Assembly: GCA_051652785.1 (NCBI GenBank)
Contig: JBOFUX010000043.1
Coordinates: 1 to 9,526, forward strand
DNA from: JAGNZR01 sp051652785
GTDB lineage: Bacteria > Fusobacteriota > Fusobacteriia > Fusobacteriales > Fusobacteriaceae
Direction of reading: 5' to 3'
Length of the DNA: 9,526 bases
In this document: piece after piece, positions 6,272-9,526 of the stretch
Layout of the letters: each line of letters begins with the position of its first letter
How positions within the stretch are numbered: position 1 is the stretch's first letter
The notes under the pieces: generated by a model
Told to the model about the DNA's origin: nothing
Seen by the model: only the letters and a program-made list of their open reading frames with translations
Database searches by the model: none
Position numbers and translations under genes: made by a program

Positions 6272-6617
6272 CATACAATTCTATGAAACTCCAATCTTGC
6301 TTTTTAAAAATTTCTTCTGAACTCATGACAATCTTTTTAGCAGACATATATATTTGCCTTGCATAAGCTTCTTTGTTCTTTTGATTTTTACCACCTATTT
6401 CTAATTCATCTACTATATCTCTATATCTACATCCATTCTCTTTCAATAAAAAGACTTCTTTCTGAAGTTTGGACATTTTTAATTCCATCAGAATCAAATT
6501 GTTATGTCTTATAAGTCTTCTCATTAATAATATAGAAACCTTAGTGGGGTTCTTATTTAATAAAAAATTATCTGGTCTCAAATTTTCAATTACATTAGGT
6601 TTTAGTAATAATTCCAT
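6258..6617 (-). CDS. Sigma-region-4-like HTH protein, candidate late-gene activator
   Basis: A 119-residue protein that starts at an ATG (6615-6617) with GAGGGTGAT 5 bases upstream. Residues about 48-100 read as a sigma-70 region 4-like helix-turn-helix: SKLQKEVFLLKENGCRYRDI, then VDELEI, a short GGKNQKNK turn, and the likely recognition helix EAYARQIYMSAKKIV. The N-terminal 45 residues are Leu- and Asn-rich without a known motif. Proteins of this size and fold directly upstream of the small terminase gene include ArpU- and RinA-type regulators that switch on late transcription in Gram-positive phages. That role is inferred from fold and position, not from clear similarity. Its stop codon lies in a hairpin that probably ends the early transcript. 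Confidence 0.68.
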   Translation of the reverse strand: MELLLKPNVIENLRPDNFLLNKNPTKVSILLMRRLIRHNNLILMELKMSKLQKEVFLLKENGCRYRDIVDELEIGGKNQKNKEAYARQIYMSAKKIVMSSEEIFKKQDWSFIELYDTKD

Positions 6618-6641
6618 TCAAATCACCCTCACTTTTTCCAA

Positions 6642-7028
6642 TTAAATTAAATCATCAAAAATTTTTTTATAATTAAATATTCTTTTCCAAAAACTTAAAT
6701 TCTTTAGAATTAAAAGAATAAACTCATTTTCAACTTCAATGTCATGATATTTTTTAGTAAATTTTCTTTCTAGATTATTTATTTCAGAATTTCTCATATT
6801 TTGTTTATTTATGAGTTCATCTTCTAAAATTTTTATTTTCTCAATATATGACTCACTATACAAACCACTATGAATATCTTCATTTTTAATCAACGAGACT
6901 AAATATTCTACACAACTTTTTTTACTTCTTAACTCTCTAAATGATTTATTTTTTATTTTTAGTTCTACCTCTATTTCTCTGATTATTTTTCTTAAAATTA
7001 ATGTTTCTTTCCCCATTTTTCCACTCAT
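6642..7028 (-). CDS. Hypothetical coiled-coil protein
   Basis: A 128-residue protein of unknown function, start ATG (7026-7028) with GGAGG 10 bases upstream. It is highly charged and probably almost all helical, with heptad-like segments near residues 8-50 and 60-112 (for example YIEKIKILEDELINKQNMRN). The C-terminus is more hydrophobic (NEFILLILKNLSFWKRIFNY) and could be an amphipathic helix. That stretch contains charged residues and is too short for a confident membrane anchor. It lies 24 bases upstream of the candidate late activator and is probably in the same operon. No enzyme motif is visible. Confidence 0.6.
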   Translation of the reverse strand: MSGKMGKETLILRKIIREIEVELKIKNKSFRELRSKKSCVEYLVSLIKNEDIHSGLYSESYIEKIKILEDELINKQNMRNSEINNLERKFTKKYHDIEVENEFILLILKNLSFWKRIFNYKKIFDDLI

Positions 7029-7060
7029 ATATTTCTAACCTCCTTAAATCGATTTTAAGC

Positions 7061-7082
7061 TATCAAACATATCAACTTGATA
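7061..7082. promoter_or_regulatory. TATCAA half-site cluster in the RusA-downstream gap
   Basis: The 126-base gap between the RusA gene and the coiled-coil gene holds TATCAA at 7061-7066 and 7070-7075, and its complement TTGATA at 7077-7082. The last two form the 13-base palindrome TATCAACTTGATA. The hexamer is the same as the core of the iteron-like repeats in the initiator gene, but it is common in such AT-rich DNA. A regulatory site is possible; I see no firm promoter in the gap. Confidence 0.22.
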
Positions 7083-7155
7083 ACTTATTCAACAAAACTA
7101 TTTAAACTCTCAAATGAACCCTCTAATCAATCCTTGAATATGTTTAATTGTTTAT

Positions 7156-7512
7156 TTATACTTCTGATATTGTGATTATAGTCTTGTTTTCCCCGCAAGC
7201 TATATTTTTAATTAATTTTAGTTCAATTATTTGGCAATCATCATCAAAGATTATTTTATTCATACTATCTTGAAGAGCTTTTTGGTAATTATCTATATCT
7301 CTTCTTCTCTTATCTTTAAAAAATAATTCTACTTTCATTTTTATATTTCCTTTGAAAGGTTCATCTTCAAGGAATTCTTTCTTAAAAATATTTATGCAAG
7401 CTTTTTTAAATTCTTGACCTTTTTTTGAAATATGCATGTGGTGTCCGCTTCTGCGGTAGTATGTGTTAGTGCTCGGTGGAACGAAAGGTAATATTATTAC
7501 ATACTCAATCAT
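7156..7512 (-). CDS. rusA: RusA family crossover junction endodeoxyribonuclease
   Basis: A 118-residue Holliday junction resolvase that cuts four-way junctions as a dimer and helps resolve phage replication or recombination intermediates before packaging. Family features: PFVPPSTNTYYR near the N-terminus, the basic stretch KDKRRRDIDNYQKALQDSMN with the catalytic acidic pair Asp72 and Asp74 and Lys78, then IIFDDDCQI with Asp90-92 supplying the remaining metal-binding carboxylate. The length equals that of E. coli RusA (about 120 residues) and no motif is missing. The ATG (7510-7512) follows AAGGAG by 7 bases and overlaps the end of the upstream MazG-like frame by 8 bases, so the two belong to one operon. 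Confidence 0.93.
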   Translation of the reverse strand: MIEYVIILPFVPPSTNTYYRRSGHHMHISKKGQEFKKACINIFKKEFLEDEPFKGNIKMKVELFFKDKRRRDIDNYQKALQDSMNKIIFDDDCQIIELKLIKNIACGENKTIITISEV

Positions 7513-7781
7513 TTGTTTTCTCCTTGTATTTAGTCTCTAAGTAATAATCTAATTTCTCTATATGAAGTTGCATATCATCTTCTGTAGATCCTAAGTTGTT
7601 TAATAAGTTATAAGTTGCAGTCATTAAATCTAAAGCTTCACCAAATTATAGCTTTCTTATCTGAAGTCTCATAAAATTCATGTTCAATTTCTTTAAACTC
7701 TTCAAACAATTTGTTTATTTGTGCTTGAGTTGTTACATTTTTTGCTAATTTTGTATAATTTTTAATTCTATTTAAATCCAT
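7505..7781 (-). pseudogene. MazG-like NTP pyrophosphohydrolase, frameshifted
   Basis: Too short for routine ORF calling because it is split. The ATG (7779-7781), with AGGAG 7 bases upstream, opens a 47-residue frame (MDLNRIKNYTKLAKNV...) that stops at TGA (7638-7640). The next frame, open from 7645 to its stop at 7505-7507, continues FGEALDLMTATYNLL and ends LEKLDYYLET-like in IEKLDYYLETKYKEKTND. Together they give about 91 residues with EEFKE (27-31) in the first frame and EALD in the second. That is the EExxE...ExxD metal-binding pattern of all-alpha MazG-type NTP pyrophosphohydrolases, which remove non-canonical nucleotides. Removing one A at about 7646-7647 restores the frame as KAI-FGEALDLM. 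It may be a true mutation or a sequencing error. It lies between the helicase loader and rusA in one operon. Confidence 0.66.
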
Positions 7782-7804
7782 TTTATTTCTCCTTTTACTT
7801 AATT

Positions 7805-8593
7805 TTATTGCATTAACATTGATATGAAATCATCTTTATTTATTTTTCTTTTGCTTTCACCTGTTAATTTAACCGGAAAACACATTTCTTTTATTCTGTC
7901 TTTTATCCTGTCCTTCCCATCTATACTGAAATTTTTAGTTATTTCACAATTGTTATTTTCTTGATAATCTAAATTCGTTGTTATTATCATGGGTTTTCCT
8001 GTTCTGTATCTTGTGTCTATTAACGCAAACACTTTACTTATTGCCCAATCAGTTTTGTGTTCGCTTCCAAAGTCATCTAAAACTAATAAATCACATTGTT
8101 TGACATGTTTTAATATATCTGCTTCTGCTTCTCCCCATTCTTTTTTAAGTTTTGATAAATAAGAACTCAAGCTTAAAGCTAATACTGTTTTACCTTTATC
8201 CATTAAAAAGTTTGATATGCATGCACTAGCAAAAGTTTTTCCTGTTCCAGGGTTACCGTAAAATATAATTCCGGTTTCAATATTTTTATCTGTAAATTTT
8301 TCCGCATATTTTTTTGCTATTATCATAGCTGTTTCTTCCATATCTGCATTTATGAAACTAGCTTCTTTAAATTTATTATCTACAACTGAAATATTTAAAT
8401 ATTTTTTTATTCTATTTTCTATTCTTTCTTTTTCTAATTTTAACTCTTGAGCTTCAAATTCTTCTTGCTGTTTTTTCTTGTAACATTCACAACTGGGAAT
8501 AAATCTAATTTTTTCTATTAAATTCTTAGGCATAAAATAAATTATGTTTTTATTTTCTTTGTATTCTTCCCCACATAATTCACACTTTTTCAT
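7805..8593 (-). CDS. DnaC/IstB-like helicase loader ATPase
   Basis: A 262-residue AAA+ protein that should load the replicative helicase at the phage origin. The N-terminus has a probable zinc finger (Cys4, Cys7, Cys35, Cys37: CELC...CEC), followed by a charged helical linker (about 38-68). The ATPase domain shows Walker A YGNPGTGKT (112-120), Walker B LLVLDDFG (169-176), sensor 1 TTN (205-207) and the arginine-finger region DRIKDRIKEM. Zinc finger plus AAA+ is typical of phage DnaC-like loaders downstream of a winged-helix initiator. The ATG directly follows the TAA of the initiator gene with only a weak GGGGG site, so expression is probably by translational coupling. The IstB transposition partner shares the fold, but no transposase is present. 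Confidence 0.93.
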   Translation of the reverse strand: MKKCELCGEEYKENKNIIYFMPKNLIEKIRFIPSCECYKKKQQEEFEAQELKLEKERIENRIKKYLNISVVDNKFKEASFINADMEETAMIIAKKYAEKFTDKNIETGIIFYGNPGTGKTFASACISNFLMDKGKTVLALSLSSYLSKLKKEWGEAEADILKHVKQCDLLVLDDFGSEHKTDWAISKVFALIDTRYRTGKPMIITTNLDYQENNNCEITKNFSIDGKDRIKDRIKEMCFPVKLTGESKRKINKDDFISMLMQ

Positions 8594-9391
8594 TTAGAGC
8601 CCCCATTTTTTTAATAATTCTTCAGTTCCTGCATCACTATATTTAGTTTCTACAAATTCTTTAGTTTTAACTTTATCTGATTTTATTTTTTCTTTAAAGC
8701 TTCCGTTCAATGATTTTTTGAGATTATCTAATTTGAAAATTGAATTAATACTTAAATTATTTTTCACAAATTCAGATTTACTCATATTCTCTAAAGCTTT
8801 AAATAGTTCTTTAGCACCAAGAATATTATAAACTTCCATTATTACATAGTTACTAGGAGCATGGCTATATGCTGGTAATCTTAAAGCTTCATACTTATTC
8901 AAAATCTGCTTTATTAGTTGTGGTGTGTTTTCATCTTTTGAATTATTGCAAGTTTTTGGAATTTTTTCCTTGTGTGTATTATTATTATTTATATTATTAT
9001 TACTTGTAATATTATCCTCAACGTTTTCGTTGATAGGGTAACAATCTTTTTGTTGATACCCCCCACAATCTTTTGGTTGATAGGTAGCAACATTTACATT
9101 GATAGGGTTACCGTCTATAAATACTCTTCTTTCTTCAATTTCTTTGCTATTTTTCTTGTAGATTAATTTTATAGAGATATACCCTTTTTTAGCTAAATTA
9201 TTAATCCAAATTCCTACAGTATTTTTATGAACTTCATAAAGTTCTGCAAAGTAACTATTCTTTGCATGGCAATATCCTTTAGAATTAGATAAAGCTGTAA
9301 TTTCCGTGTACATTATTTTTTCCATAGGTTTCAGAGATTTATCGTATCTTATTTTTGCTGGTAAAATTCCATAATAATTAGGTGTTTCCAT
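8594..9391 (-). CDS. Phage replication initiator, winged-helix (HTH_36-type)
   Basis: A 265-residue protein from the ATG at 9389-9391, which has AGGAGG 5 bases upstream. A GTG at 9424 is in frame but lies inside the structured leader with its site too close. Residues about 4-75 form a winged helix of the phage replication protein type: YYGILPAKIRYDKSLKPMEK, MYTEITALSNSKGYC, then YFAELYEVHKNTVGIWINNL and AKKGYI. A variable Asn- and Cys-containing linker (about 93-150) is encoded by iteron-like DNA. A C-terminal helical region (about 155-235) carries FVKNNLSINSIFKLDNLKKS, as in DnaD/lambda O-like phage initiators. It should bind the origin within its own gene and recruit the loader encoded next. 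Translation may be controlled by the leader pseudoknot. Confidence 0.88.
   Translation of the reverse strand: METPNYYGILPAKIRYDKSLKPMEKIMYTEITALSNSKGYCHAKNSYFAELYEVHKNTVGIWINNLAKKGYISIKLIYKKNSKEIEERRVFIDGNPINVNVATYQPKDCGGYQQKDCYPINENVEDNITSNNNINNNNTHKEKIPKTCNNSKDENTPQLIKQILNKYEALRLPAYSHAPSNYVIMEVYNILGAKELFKALENMSKSEFVKNNLSINSIFKLDNLKKSLNGSFKEKIKSDKVKTKEFVETKYSDAGTEELLKKWGL
8976..9015. other. AT-rich tract next to iterons (candidate unwinding element)
   Basis: A nearly pure A/T stretch with repeated TTATTATTA triplets lies directly beside the iteron-like repeats. It encodes the poly-Asn linker (SNNNINNNN) of the initiator. In lambda-type origins the iterons inside the initiator gene are followed by such an easily melted tract. 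The triplet repeat could equally be neutral drift in a linker. Confidence 0.42.
9023..9115 (+). repeat. Four iteron-like repeats inside the initiator gene (candidate origin)
   Basis: Four imperfect units follow each other without gaps. Each has a T-rich part, then TTGATA, then usually GGGTNAC. TTGATA starts at 9030, 9053, 9077 and 9099, spacings of 23, 24 and 22 bases, about two helical turns. Units one, three and four share TTGATAGG; unit two diverges to TTGATACCCC. They encode the partly repetitive peptide PINVNVATYQPKDCGGYQQK and the following DCYPINENV. Iterons in the initiator gene are the lambda O and many phage initiator arrangement, so this is the best origin candidate in the window. 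Confidence 0.55.
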
Positions 9392-9397
9392 TTGTTC

Positions 9398-9514
9398 CTC
9401 CTTTTGGAGTTGCGTGGTGAGCACTCCTTATTTTATAAATTCATATCTACTCTCAATTCTTTCATCAATCACAGTAGATAGCTGAAAGGCTCACCACGGC
9501 TTTTTTGAGAGTAG
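9398..9514 (-). promoter_or_regulatory. Pseudoknotted leader RNA of the replication initiator
   Basis: Read as minus-strand RNA, three stems occur. P1 pairs CTACTCTCAA (9514-9505) with TTGAGAGTAG (9456-9447). P2 pairs CGTGGTGAGC (9498-9489) with GCTCACCACG (9422-9413). P3 pairs CTTTCA (9488-9483) with TGAAAG (9464-9459). P1 and P2 are perfect over 10 bp and interleaved, giving an H-type pseudoknot with P3 inserted; P2 to P3 has no gap and P3 to P1 has two bases. Downstream, CTCC (9409-9406) can pair with GGAG of the ribosome binding site (9401-9398), or ACTCC (9410-9406) with GGAGT (9427-9423). An alternative TATCTAC/GTAGATA stem (9480-9474 with 9450-9444) competes with P1. This looks like translation control of the initiator. 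I recognise no known family. Confidence 0.6.
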
Positions 9515-9526
9515 GTATTAAACTAT

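Noticed and set aside
7029..7155. Eight-codon leader peptide frame starting near 7073 on the minus strand
   Set aside because: No ribosome binding site precedes its ATG and the length is expected by chance; no attenuator follows.
7505..7781. Programmed +1 frameshift in the MazG-like gene
   Set aside because: No recognised slippery sequence, stimulatory ribosome binding site or downstream structure is visible at the junction, so a simple one-base change is the more economical reading.
7805..8593. IstB transposition helper instead of a helicase loader
   Set aside because: There is no transposase partner or inverted repeat, and the N-terminal zinc finger plus an adjacent winged-helix initiator fit phage DnaC-like loaders.
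9392..9424. GTG start of the initiator at 9424
   Set aside because: Its only GGAG touches the GTG directly, and the segment is part of the leader stem P2 and the second ribosome binding site. The ATG at 9391 has AGGAGG at ideal spacing.
9413..9504. Plus-strand terminator from the CGTGGTGAGC/GCTCACCACG repeat followed by a T-run
   Set aside because: The loop of 66 bases is too large for an intrinsic terminator and no plus-strand gene would need one here; a leader structure on the minus strand explains both repeats better. A short AGCTG/CGGCT hairpin before the T-run remains possible.
1..9526. CRISPR arrays, tRNA or rRNA genes, insertion sequences, attachment sites
   Set aside because: I looked for regular spaced repeats, cloverleaf-like segments, transposase motifs and long terminal repeats on both strands and found none.

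Overview
The window is a stretch of a temperate bacteriophage or prophage from a very AT-rich host. Low GC, AGA-rich codon use and strong GGAGG-type ribosome binding sites point to a low-GC Firmicute (Clostridia-like) or a Fusobacterium; the sequence alone does not decide which. Every convincing protein gene is on the minus strand, so the region reads biologically from position 9526 down to 1.

Replication module (9526 to about 7150). A structured leader (9398-9514) precedes a winged-helix replication initiator (8594-9391). Inside that gene are four iteron-like repeats beside an AT-rich tract, a candidate origin. A DnaC-type helicase loader (7805-8593) follows without a gap. Next come a MazG-like NTP pyrophosphohydrolase broken by a one-base frameshift (7505-7781) and a RusA Holliday junction resolvase (7156-7512).

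Transition (7150 to 6170). A coiled-coil protein of unknown function (6642-7028) and a small sigma-region-4-like helix-turn-helix protein (6258-6617) sit just upstream of the packaging genes. The latter is where many Gram-positive phages keep their late-gene activator. Its stop codon lies inside a 14-bp perfect hairpin, followed by a second palindrome.

Packaging and head module (6162 to 717). Small terminase (5491-6162) and PBSX-type large terminase (4188-5501) are followed by a 925-residue protein (1406-4183). That protein joins a Mu gp29-like portal, a Mu F-like head morphogenesis domain and a C-terminal zincin-like domain with a HEFGH motif. A small unknown protein (1204-1404) and a Mu gpG-like virion morphogenesis protein (717-1202) come next, then a terminator.

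Regulatory cassette (660 to 1). It has its own TTGACA-type promoter. It encodes a 41-residue ribbon-helix-helix protein (474-599) and an AntA/AntB-type antirepressor that runs off the window (1-353). Between the two, on the plus strand, a consensus promoter, two hairpins and an intrinsic terminator define a likely small antisense RNA of about 65 nt (410-475). The cassette sits where protease, scaffold and major capsid genes would be expected, so it looks like a moron-type insertion.

The signals I consider least ordinary are the pseudoknot leader of the replication initiator, the antisense RNA in the antirepressor operon, and the portal-MuF-metalloprotease fusion.
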